Shown: positions 25,887 through 32,732 of the stretch, one piece after another
How the letters are laid out: every line of letters starts with the position of its first letter
Numbering within the stretch: position 1 is the first letter of the stretch
Assembly: GCF_028736035.1 (NCBI RefSeq)
Contig: NZ_CP117866.1
Location: 3,410,001-3,474,000 of the forward strand
DNA from: Streptomyces sp. T12
GTDB taxonomy: Bacteria; Actinomycetota; Actinomycetes; Streptomycetales; Streptomycetaceae
Reading direction: 5' to 3'
Length of the DNA stretch: 64,000 nucleotides
Made by a program: the position numbers and the translations under genes
The notes under the pieces: generated by a model
What the model saw: the letters and a program-made list of their open reading frames with translations, nothing else
Databases searched by the model: none
Told to the model about the DNA's origin: nothing

Positions 25887-25919
25887 CTTCAGTCGCGTAG
25901 TCGACTGAAGTCATGCACG
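25887..25919 (-). promoter_or_regulatory. Palindrome and shared operator words downstream of the regulator
   Basis: CTTCAGTCG-N6-CGACTGAAG at 25,887-25,910 directly abuts the regulator's stop codon and lies ~65 bp upstream of the small gene pair. The words CGTAGTCG (25,896) and CATGCACG (25,912) recur in the promoter region of the regulator's own operon (27,529-27,559). It could be an operator, or partly a terminator for the regulator transcript. Confidence 0.45.
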
Positions 25920-26744
25920 GCAAGCGGCGGACCACTCGGCCAGCCGTTCCCGCGCATCTTCGCCGAAGAGGGCGTGTTCCTCGTACCCGGCGAACTCCCT
26001 CAGGTACGCCTGAACATCTCGGCCGTCGCGGAGCACGAGACTTCCCGCCGTCGTCTCGATGGTGACCAACGCGGTGTCGTAGATGGTGAACGTACTCAGA
26101 GGGGTTCGGGGCGTCAGTGCACCTACAGGGATCACCCCGATCTGAACGTTCGGGAGGTAGGACAGGGACGCCAGCCGGTCCATCTGCTCGGCCAGTGCCA
26201 GTGGGGAGACGACCGGCCAGCGAACCGCCTGCTCAGTCAGAACGAACGTGAACCGCTTCGAGGCGTCGTAGAGGACGGCTTGCCGTCCCAGCTTCCCCGC
26301 TACGGCCTTGCTCGTGTCGGCCGTCGAGTGAGCCAGGCTCGCCCGTACATACTCCGGTGTTGCAAGCAGGCCGGTAACCATCGAGAGCAGGAAGTACCGC
26401 ATCTGCGTGGAGGACGCTTCGAGCGACTTCAGCTCGGCCTGTCTCGTACCGAGCCCCTTGCGCCGAAGCTCTCGGACGTTCCGCCACTCGGTGTTCGCCA
26501 TCCTGGCGAGGGCGGAGACCTCGGCAACGAGTTCCGGCGGAGCGTCCAGCGCTCGCAAGATCTGCTCGACGTCAACCAGGGACGGCCGTGTCCTGCCGTT
26601 CTCGATGCGAGACACCTTCGACTGGGACATGTTGCAGCGTGCCGCGAGCCGGTCCCCTGAGAGGCCGGCTCGCTTGCGCAAGTCCCGAAGCAGAGAGGCG
26701 AGTTCGGTACCAGACTCGCCAAGCTGCTCAGCCTCGAACGTCAC
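25911..26744 (-). CDS. XRE-family regulator with DUF5753 domain
   Basis: 277 residues from GTG at 26,744, which overlaps the stop of the upstream DUF6879 gene (GTGA). Residues ~14-68 are an XRE helix-turn-helix (LLRDLRKRAGLSGDRLAARCNMSQSKVSRIENG). The remaining ~200 residues match the DUF5753 effector-like domain (LYDASKRFTFVLTEQAVRW, LASLSYLPNVQIGVIPVGA). Such regulators are abundant in Streptomyces and often act with small partner proteins in developmental or element control. The gene order small protein-DUF6879-XRE is a known arrangement. Likely it represses or controls this operon and possibly the small pair next door. Confidence 0.9.
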   Translation of the reverse strand: MTFEAEQLGESGTELASLLRDLRKRAGLSGDRLAARCNMSQSKVSRIENGRTRPSLVDVEQILRALDAPPELVAEVSALARMANTEWRNVRELRRKGLGTRQAELKSLEASSTQMRYFLLSMVTGLLATPEYVRASLAHSTADTSKAVAGKLGRQAVLYDASKRFTFVLTEQAVRWPVVSPLALAEQMDRLASLSYLPNVQIGVIPVGALTPRTPLSTFTIYDTALVTIETTAGSLVLRDGRDVQAYLREFAGYEEHALFGEDARERLAEWSAACRA

Positions 26745-27286
26745 TCCGTCACGCGCTCCACGTACTCCAGGAAGGGAACCGACTCGGCAACGGCGATGCG
26801 CTGCCACTCGATGAAAGGCGCAGGGTCGCCCTCGTACAGCTCCCGGCTGATCTGTGTGCCGTCGCCCTCGTAGTGCATCAGGACGACCGTCGAGCGGTCG
26901 AACATCCAGAAGTCCCCGACCTCCGGCAACGGGTTCTCTCGCTCGGTCACGTCAAGGATGCGGATGTCCTCCCCGGCGAGCACGTGCGGGGCGTAGTACC
27001 TCGAGAACTCGAAGCGCAGGTACTCGGAGAGCGATCGAGTCAGGACGTGCACTCGCCCCTTACTCTTGCCCTCGCCGCGCAACCGCTTCAGGTCTTCCGT
27101 GTACGCGGACGAGTAGGCGTGCGGGTCGACGCGCTTGCCTGCCCGGAAGGCTTCAAGCTCTTCCGCCTCCTGCGGTACGAGGTACTGGGGCAGGGTCTCC
27201 AGTCGCCACGCTTCCGACTGGAAGCCTCGGAGCTTCGCCCGCCACTCGTCACCATCCAAGAGCACGAACGGCCTCCCGAAGAACAC
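26741..27286 (-). CDS. DUF6879 family protein
   Basis: 181 residues from GTG at 27,286. Other in-frame starts inside FVLLDGDEW (GTG at 27,265 or a TTG) would remove the overlap with the upstream gene. The sequence EWRAKLRGFQSEAWRLETLPQYLVPQE, then SRYYAPHVLAGEDIRILDVTE, then DFWMFDRSTVVLMHYEGDG is characteristic of DUF6879, the usual partner of XRE/DUF5753 regulators in actinomycetes. It is soluble and has no catalytic motif I can name. It overlaps the regulator by GTGA, so the two are made together and probably act in one pathway. Confidence 0.8.
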   Translation of the reverse strand: MFFGRPFVLLDGDEWRAKLRGFQSEAWRLETLPQYLVPQEAEELEAFRAGKRVDPHAYSSAYTEDLKRLRGEGKSKGRVHVLTRSLSEYLRFEFSRYYAPHVLAGEDIRILDVTERENPLPEVGDFWMFDRSTVVLMHYEGDGTQISRELYEGDPAPFIEWQRIAVAESVPFLEYVERVTE

Positions 27287-27455
27287 TCTCGGGGATCTCC
27301 ACGAGCCCTTCGCCCTGCGGGGGCGTGAAGATGTCGGACACGTCGCCCTGAACCACGATGGAGCCGGAAGCGGTGCGGTAGACGTTCGGGCAGTCGTCCT
27401 CTCCACACGTGCCGTTGCCGTTGCCGGTGAGCCGAGTCAGTTCTTCGCGTGCCAT
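27249..27455 (-). CDS. Small protein of the DUF6879/XRE operon
   Basis: 68 residues from ATG at 27,455 with an AAGGGGG site 6 nt upstream, the best ribosome-binding site of the operon. MAREELTRLTGNGNGTCGED leads into CPNVYRTASGSIVVQGD and VEIPESVLREAVRALGW. Small proteins with this TGNGxCxxxxCPxVY pattern are regularly the first gene of such operons. The two Cys could bind metal. It may be an antagonist or sensor for the regulator (inference). Its end overlaps the DUF6879 gene. Confidence 0.7.
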   Translation of the reverse strand: MAREELTRLTGNGNGTCGEDDCPNVYRTASGSIVVQGDVSDIFTPPQGEGLVEIPESVLREAVRALGW

Positions 27456-27528
27456 GCGGAACCCCCTTGACTTGTCCGGCCCGGGCGGGCCGCCTGAGAC
27501 GACCGTACGGGGGTCGCTCGCGGCCGTC

Positions 27529-27559
27529 CATGCACGGACGTGACTCATGCACGTAGTCG
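27529..27559 (-). promoter_or_regulatory. Candidate operator upstream of the regulator operon
   Basis: CATGCACG occurs twice with a 17-bp repeat distance (27,529 and 27,546). The second copy overlaps CGTAGTCG (27,552-27,559). Both words also occur at 25,896-25,919, beside the other transcription unit of this regulator region. The spacing places one site per helical face about 75-100 bp before the ATG at 27,455. Confidence 0.45.
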
Positions 27560-27624
27560 CATAAACGGGACCCCAGGAACGCCGAGAGGCGCCCGGACAG
27601 GATCGTCCGAACGCCTCTCTACGC

Positions 27625-27813
27625 CTACACCCACTCGACCGCCGAGACGATGCCCGAGTCCTGCCGAGGGGCGGGGAGCGGCGTGCGCCGCTCGGGGCGG
27701 GGAGCCTGCTCGCGCTCCTTCGCGCCGAGTCCTCGCAGGGCTTCGGCGCGGTCCGCCTCGGGTACGTCGGCAAGCGCCTCAGCCATCCGATGGATGGCAT
27801 CGCCGCTGGTCAC
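27625..27813 (-). CDS. 62-residue element protein directly after the repaired host gene
   Basis: GTG at 27,813 is 2 bp after the TAG of the radical SAM gene. The product runs VTSGDAIHRMAEALADVPEA, then DRAEALRGLGAKEREQAPRP, and ends GIVSAVEWV. It is charged and probably helical, and no family is recognised. No strong ribosome-binding site is seen except A/G-rich sequence within the last codons of the host gene, so translation may depend on termination-reinitiation. With no terminator in between, the host gene's promoter could express it. A directionality factor or regulator tied to integration is one speculative reading. Confidence 0.55.
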   Translation of the reverse strand: MTSGDAIHRMAEALADVPEADRAEALRGLGAKEREQAPRPERRTPLPAPRQDSGIVSAVEWV

Positions 27814-27815
27814 GG

Positions 27816-29750
27816 CTACTTCTTGACCGTGAGCGGGAGCAGCTTCTTGCCGGTGGGGCCAATTTGTATAGCCGTGTCCATCTGCGGGCACACCCCACAG
27901 TCGAAGCACGGCGTCCACCGGCAGTCCTCCACCTCGGTCTCGTCGAGGGCGTCCTGCCAGTCCTCCCAGAGCCAGTCCTTGTCGAGGCCGGAGTCGAGGT
28001 GGTCCCAGGGCAGGACCTCCTCGTACGTGCGCTCGCGCGTCGTGTACCAGTCGACGTCGACACCGAAGGGGGCCAGCGCCTTGTCGGCGCAACTCATCCA
28101 GCGGTCGTAGGAGAAGTGCTCGCGCCAGCCGTCGAAGCGGCCGCCGTCCTCGTAGACCGCGCGGATGACCGAGCCGATGCGGCGGTCGCCCCGGGACAGG
28201 AGGCCCTCGACGATGCCGGGCTTGCCGTCGTGGTAGCGGAAGCCGATCGAGCGGCCGTACTTCTTGTCGCCGCGGATCTTGTCGCGGAGTTTCTCCAGAC
28301 GGGCGTCCGTCTCCTCCGCGCTCAGCTGCGGCGCCCACTGGAACGGCGTGTGGGGCTTGGGGACGAAGCCGCCGATCGAGACCGTGCAGCGGATGTCGTT
28401 GGACCTGGAGACCTCACGGCCCTTGGCGATCACGTTCATCGCCATGTCCGCGATCTGCAGGACGTCGTCGTCGGTCTCCGTCGGCAGGCCGCACATGAAG
28501 TACAGCTTCACCTGGCGCCAGCCGTTGCCGTACGCCGTCGCGACCGTACGGATCAGGTCCTCTTCCGAGACCATCTTGTTGATGACCTTGCGCATGCGCT
28601 CGGAGCCGCCCTCGGGGGCGAAGGTCAGGCCCGACCTGCGACCGTTCCTCGTGAGCTCGTTCGCCAGGTCCACGTTGAACGCGTCCACGCGGGTGGAGGG
28701 GAGGGACAGGCCGATCTTGTCCTCCTCGTACCTGTCCGCCAGGCCCTTCGCGATGTCGCCGATCTCGCTGTGGTCGGCCGACGAGAGGGACAGGAGCCCG
28801 ACCTCTTCGAAGCCCGTCGCCTTCAGGCCCTTGTCGACCATGTCGCCGATGCCCGTGATCGAGCGCTCGCGCACCGGGCGCGTGATCATGCCCGCCTGGC
28901 AGAAGCGGCAGCCCCGGGTGCAGCCGCGGAAGATCTCCACCGACATGCGCTCGTGGACCGTCTCGGCGAGGGGGACGAGGGGCTGCTTGGGGTACGGCCA
29001 CTCGTCGAGGTCCATGACGGTGTGCTTCGACACGCGCCACGGGACACCCGACTTGTTCGGTACGACGCGGGCGATACGGCCGTCGGAGAGGTACTCGACG
29101 TCGTAGAACGCCGGGATGTACACCGAGCCCGTCTTCGCGAGGCGGAGGAGGACCTCCTCGCGGCCGCCCGGCTGCCCCTCCGCCTTCCACTCGCGGATGA
29201 TCTTCGTCATGTCCAGCACGGCCTGCTCACCGTCGCCGATGATCGCCGCGTCGATGAAGTCCGCGATCGGCTCGGGGTTGAACGCAGCATGGCCGCCGGC
29301 CAGCACGATCGGGTCGTCGATCGTCCGGTCCTTCGACTCCAGCGGGATGCCCGCCAGGTCCAGGGCCGTCAGCATGTTCGTGTAGCCCAGCTCGGTGGAG
29401 AAGCTCAGCCCGAACACGTCGAACGCGCGCACCGGCCGGTGGCTGTCCACCGTGAACTGCGGGACGCCCTGCTCGCGCATGAGCGCCTCCAGGTCCGGCC
29501 ACACGCTGTACGTGCGCTCGGCGAGGACGCCCTCCTGCTCGTTCAGGACCTCGTAAAGGATCATGACGCCCTGGTTGGGCAGACCGACCTCGTACGCGTC
29601 CGGGTACATGAGCGCCCAGCGGACGTCACAGGACTCCCACGGCTTGACCGTGGAGTTGAGCTCTCCGCCGACGTACTGGATCGGCTTCTGCACATGCGGG
29701 AGCAGAGCTTCGAGCTGCGGGAACACCGACGCAGCGACTTCGGCAGGCAT
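27816..29750 (-). CDS. TIGR03960 B12-binding radical SAM protein with element-supplied 3' end
   Basis: 644 residues from ATG at 29,750. An N-terminal cobalamin-binding-like region is followed by the radical SAM cluster motif RGCTRGCRFCQAG (CxxxCxxC, ~residue 280) and a C-terminal CFDCGVCPQMDT. The family pairs with TIGR03936/DUF2344 proteins; the substrate is unproven. The last ~23 codons (27,816-27,887) come from the inserted element. They encode AIQIGPTGKKLLPLTVKK, nearly the same as the original tail but lacking its last 13 residues (NAAPAPASSGHAH). The gene should therefore still be functional. Confidence 0.92.
   Translation of the reverse strand: MPAEVAASVFPQLEALLPHVQKPIQYVGGELNSTVKPWESCDVRWALMYPDAYEVGLPNQGVMILYEVLNEQEGVLAERTYSVWPDLEALMREQGVPQFTVDSHRPVRAFDVFGLSFSTELGYTNMLTALDLAGIPLESKDRTIDDPIVLAGGHAAFNPEPIADFIDAAIIGDGEQAVLDMTKIIREWKAEGQPGGREEVLLRLAKTGSVYIPAFYDVEYLSDGRIARVVPNKSGVPWRVSKHTVMDLDEWPYPKQPLVPLAETVHERMSVEIFRGCTRGCRFCQAGMITRPVRERSITGIGDMVDKGLKATGFEEVGLLSLSSADHSEIGDIAKGLADRYEEDKIGLSLPSTRVDAFNVDLANELTRNGRRSGLTFAPEGGSERMRKVINKMVSEEDLIRTVATAYGNGWRQVKLYFMCGLPTETDDDVLQIADMAMNVIAKGREVSRSNDIRCTVSIGGFVPKPHTPFQWAPQLSAEETDARLEKLRDKIRGDKKYGRSIGFRYHDGKPGIVEGLLSRGDRRIGSVIRAVYEDGGRFDGWREHFSYDRWMSCADKALAPFGVDVDWYTTRERTYEEVLPWDHLDSGLDKDWLWEDWQDALDETEVEDCRWTPCFDCGVCPQMDTAIQIGPTGKKLLPLTVKK
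27873..27887. other. Right attachment site core (element|chromosome)
   Basis: Second copy of the 15-bp core. To the left lies the element-borne gene tail, to the right the intact chromosomal gene (GCACACCCCACAGTCGAAGC). Joining 20,788-20,860 to sequence right of 27,887 predicts the uninterrupted attB. Confidence 0.8.
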
Positions 29751-29837
29751 CTCGCGACCTTCGTGAGCGGGACAGAACTGACAGGGGTGACCATCTAGCC
29801 TAACGCGGCCGCGACCACCCCCCGTACGCCCGGAAGG

Positions 29838-31343
29838 TCAGAGGGTGTCCGCCTCGCCCTTGATCCCGTCCCAGAACCCGGGCAGCTCGGCCTCCACGGC
29901 CTGCGCCCGCTGCTCCTCACGGCCGTAGAGCAGCCCGTACGTGAAGGCGCTCTCCCCCGCTGCGTGGGCAACCGCGGACAGCTCGCGCAGAGTCTGCCGG
30001 GCCATCACGCTGTCCTGGTGCTCCCCGAGCAGGTTCTGCAGGGACTTCATGGACTTGACCATGGCCTTGGCGGGCTTGCCGAGGACCGGGCAGGCCGCCT
30101 CGGCCGCGTAACGGGTGCGCTTGGTCTTCTTGCGGGCCTCGTGGATCGCGACGTCCCGGTCGGTGCCGGGCTCCAGCTCCAGCGCCTGCCCGACGAGCCC
30201 GGTGACCTTCCGGAAGTCCTTCCGCACGGCCTTGGCGATCACCGTGTGGGGCTTCTTCCCGGCCGCCTTCAGCAGCGGCGGGTCCGCGATCAGCGCGTCC
30301 AGGGTGTCGAGCAGGGCGAGATAGCGCTGGGAGTCCAGGACGCCGATCAGCTTGCCGCGGGCCCCGCCGTGCTTGGCGCTCGCCCAGGTGTCCAGGCGCT
30401 CCGAGACCGGGCCGGAGACCAGGGTGCCGGGCACCTCGTCGAGGGCCGCCGTCAGCCGCTCGGTCAGCACCTCGCGGTCCCGGTCCACGCCCAGCTCGCC
30501 GGCCAGCCACTTCAGCTCGTCGCCGATCGGATCGGTGACGGCCCGGTCCAGGACTTTGCCGTACGACTTGAAGGTGCCGCGCATCCGGCGGGTGGCGACG
30601 CGCATGCTGTGCACGGAGTCCTCGACGTCCTGGCGTACGGCCGGGTCGAGCTCGACGATCGCGTCCCGCTGGGCACGGACGTACGCGAGCACGTGGTCGC
30701 CGGCGGTCACGGGGGCGTCGAACGAGGCGGAGGAACGCTTCTTCTTGGGGGCGGTCTCCGCGAGGGCCCGGCCCAGCTTCGAGGAGGACGCGGACGGCCG
30801 TACACCCGCCTTGCGCAGCCGCTTCTCCACCTTGTCGAGGAAGGCCGGGTCGCCGCCGTCGGCGAGCTCCACCTCGATCTCGGTCCACTGGACGTCACCG
30901 ACGCCGCCACTGAGCCGCTCGGCGTGCACGGCGTCCACACTGACCTCCGCCAGCAGCCGTCCCTCCGCGTCGAGGAGGTCGCGCACGTCACGGTCCGAGC
31001 GCAGCCGGACCACGGGCAGCAGGTCGACGTCCCTGACCCGGGAGCGGACCAGAGCGGCGAGTTCGTCGGGAAGGGTGTCGGAGAGCGGTGCGCGGATCTC
31101 GTCGCGGACGCCCTCGGAGACGGGGAACTTCAGGTGCCAGCCCGCGTCCGATCCGCCGGTGCGGCGGCGCAGGGTGATCGAGGACGCGGTGAGGCGTTCG
31201 TCCACGGTGTCGTAATAGGTGGCGTCCAGGTGGACCACACCCTTGTCGACGACGGTCTCGACCCCGGCGACACCGGTCAGGTCGGGCAAGCCACTGTGGT
31301 CGGATTCGTACTTCCGCTCGATCTCGCGCTTTGTGTCCGCCAT
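29838..31343 (-). CDS. CYTH and CHAD domain protein
   Basis: 501 residues from ATG at 31,343. The N-terminal EIERKYE is the CYTH signature (triphosphate tunnel metalloenzyme, ~1-200), with alternating charged beta strands. Residues ~210-495 form a CHAD domain, an alpha-helical bundle with conserved His/Arg (VHSMRVATRRMRGTFKSYG; HEARKKTKRTRYAAE). CHAD domains bind polyphosphate, and the CYTH part may act on inorganic triphosphate. It stands alone between the radical SAM gene and the rod-shape cluster. Domain calls are firm; the physiological substrate is unknown. Confidence 0.93.
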   Translation of the reverse strand: MADTKREIERKYESDHSGLPDLTGVAGVETVVDKGVVHLDATYYDTVDERLTASSITLRRRTGGSDAGWHLKFPVSEGVRDEIRAPLSDTLPDELAALVRSRVRDVDLLPVVRLRSDRDVRDLLDAEGRLLAEVSVDAVHAERLSGGVGDVQWTEIEVELADGGDPAFLDKVEKRLRKAGVRPSASSSKLGRALAETAPKKKRSSASFDAPVTAGDHVLAYVRAQRDAIVELDPAVRQDVEDSVHSMRVATRRMRGTFKSYGKVLDRAVTDPIGDELKWLAGELGVDRDREVLTERLTAALDEVPGTLVSGPVSERLDTWASAKHGGARGKLIGVLDSQRYLALLDTLDALIADPPLLKAAGKKPHTVIAKAVRKDFRKVTGLVGQALELEPGTDRDVAIHEARKKTKRTRYAAEAACPVLGKPAKAMVKSMKSLQNLLGEHQDSVMARQTLRELSAVAHAAGESAFTYGLLYGREEQRAQAVEAELPGFWDGIKGEADTL

Positions 31344-31532
31344 GACCCGAATCTAGTGGGAGTCACGACGTGGTGACAGGGCTTACCGGCCGTGAACCCC
31401 AGGTAAACCCACTCATCCCGTCCGGCGATGGAAGCCGAGGCCGTGCAGGCCTGAGCGGGGCCTGGCGGGCGGCCCCCTCAAGGACGCCGCCCTGGCCAAC
31501 GGTCACCGCCCAACGGCCCCGCCGCCGGAGGC

Positions 31533-32732
31533 CTACGCGGACATCGGACGCTGCACCCGGATCGACTGCAGCAACCCCACCGCCACCCACACCGCGAACA
31601 TCGACGACCCGCCGTACGACACGAACGGCAGCGGCAGGCCGGTCACCGGCATGATCCCCAGCGTCATCCCGATGTTCTCGAACGCCTGGAAGGCGAACCA
31701 CGCCACGATGCCCGCCGCGACGATCGTCCCGTACAGCTCGGTCGTCTCGCGCGCGATACGGCAGGCCCGCCACAGGATCACGCCGAGGAGCAGGATGATC
31801 AGCCCGCCACCGACGAAGCCCAGCTCCTCCCCCGCCACCGTGAAGACGAAGTCGGTCTGCTGCTCCGGCACGAACTGGCCGGTCGTCTGCGAACCGTGGA
31901 ACAGCCCGGAGCCCGACAGCCCGCCCGAACCGATCGCGATGCGCGCCTGGTTGGTGTTGTAGCCAACGCCCGCGGGGTCGAGGCTGGGGTTCGCGAAGGC
32001 CGCGAAGCGGGCGATCTGGTAGTCGTCCAGGACGCCCAGCTGCCAGACCGCGATGGCGCCCATCGTCCCCGCGCCGATCAGCCCGAAGACCCAGCGGTTG
32101 GAGGCCCCGGACGCGAGCAGCACGCCCAGCACGATCACCACCATCACCATGACCGAGCCGAGGTCGGGCATGAGCATCACGATCAGCATCGGTACGGCGG
32201 CCAGGCCCAGCGCCTGCACCACCGTGCGGTGGTCGGGGTACTGCCTGTCCCCCGCGTCCACTCTCGTCGCCAGCAGCATCGCCATGCCCAGGATGATCGT
32301 GACCTTCACGAACTCCGAGGGCTGGAGGGAGAAGCCGCCGGGGAGCTTGATCCAGGAGTGGGCGCCGTTGATCGTGGAGCCGAGCGGGGTGAGCACCAGC
32401 AGGATCAGGAAGACCGAGAGGCCGTACAGGATCGGCACCGCGGTGCGCAGGGTGCGGTGGCCGAGCCAGACCGTGCCGACCATCAGGGCGAGGCCGATGC
32501 CGGTGTTCAGCAGATGCCGGACCAGGAAGTAGTACTGGTCGCCCTGGTTGAGCTCGGTGCGGTTGCGGGTCGCCGAGAAGACGAGCAGCGAGCCGATCAG
32601 CGACAGGGCCGTCGCCGCCAGCAGTATCGGCCAGTCGAGCCGACGGGCGAGCGAGTCGCGGGCGAACAGGCGGGTCCAGCCCGCCCGTTCGGGCCCGTAC
32701 CCGGAGACCTGGAAGCTGTTGACGCCGGTCAT
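31533..32732 (-). CDS. rodA: Rod-shape/SEDS glycosyltransferase RodA
   Basis: 399 residues with about ten membrane helices and the SEDS signatures GDQYYFLVRHLLNTGIGLAL, GAHSWIKLPGGFSLQPSEFVK and late GGSSMFAVWVAVGLLQSI. SEDS proteins polymerise lipid II with a partner class B PBP. The ATG overlaps the stop of the PBP2 gene (ATGA), which fits an obligate RodA-PBP2 pair. It is the last gene of the mreB-mreC-mreD-pbp2-rodA cluster, needed in Streptomyces mainly for spore-wall synthesis. Confidence 0.95.
   Translation of the reverse strand: MTGVNSFQVSGYGPERAGWTRLFARDSLARRLDWPILLAATALSLIGSLLVFSATRNRTELNQGDQYYFLVRHLLNTGIGLALMVGTVWLGHRTLRTAVPILYGLSVFLILLVLTPLGSTINGAHSWIKLPGGFSLQPSEFVKVTIILGMAMLLATRVDAGDRQYPDHRTVVQALGLAAVPMLIVMLMPDLGSVMVMVVIVLGVLLASGASNRWVFGLIGAGTMGAIAVWQLGVLDDYQIARFAAFANPSLDPAGVGYNTNQARIAIGSGGLSGSGLFHGSQTTGQFVPEQQTDFVFTVAGEELGFVGGGLIILLLGVILWRACRIARETTELYGTIVAAGIVAWFAFQAFENIGMTLGIMPVTGLPLPFVSYGGSSMFAVWVAVGLLQSIRVQRPMSA

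Larger units (their letters stand above)
20846..27887. mobile_element. ~7.0-kb integrative element in the TIGR03960 radical SAM gene
   Basis: The boundaries are the two copies of a 15-bp core, CGTGTCCATCTGCGG (20,846-20,860 and 27,873-27,887), that encodes P-Q-M-D-T in the target gene. Contents left to right: large serine integrase, a mini zinc-ribbon gene, a small winged-helix-like gene, a hairpin-rich non-coding block, an unknown 144-residue protein, a res-like region with a small serine recombinase, two coupled tiny genes, an XRE/DUF5753 regulator with its DUF6879 and small partners, and a 62-residue gene. The element carries a replacement 3' end for its target. No replication, packaging, relaxase or TraB/FtsK genes are seen. 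It could be a satellite, a mobilisable island or a reduced phage/AICE relative. Confidence 0.85.

Noticed and set aside
20846..27887. A CRISPR array or toxin-antitoxin locus in the element
   Set aside because: No regularly spaced repeats with unique spacers exist. The small coupled gene pairs have no recognisable toxin or antitoxin fold.
27625..28338. A 237-codon frame overlapping the radical SAM 3' end
   Set aside because: Upstream of 27,813 it is only the out-of-frame complement of the radical SAM codons. Only the last 62 codons, starting at GTG 27,813, are kept as a possible gene.
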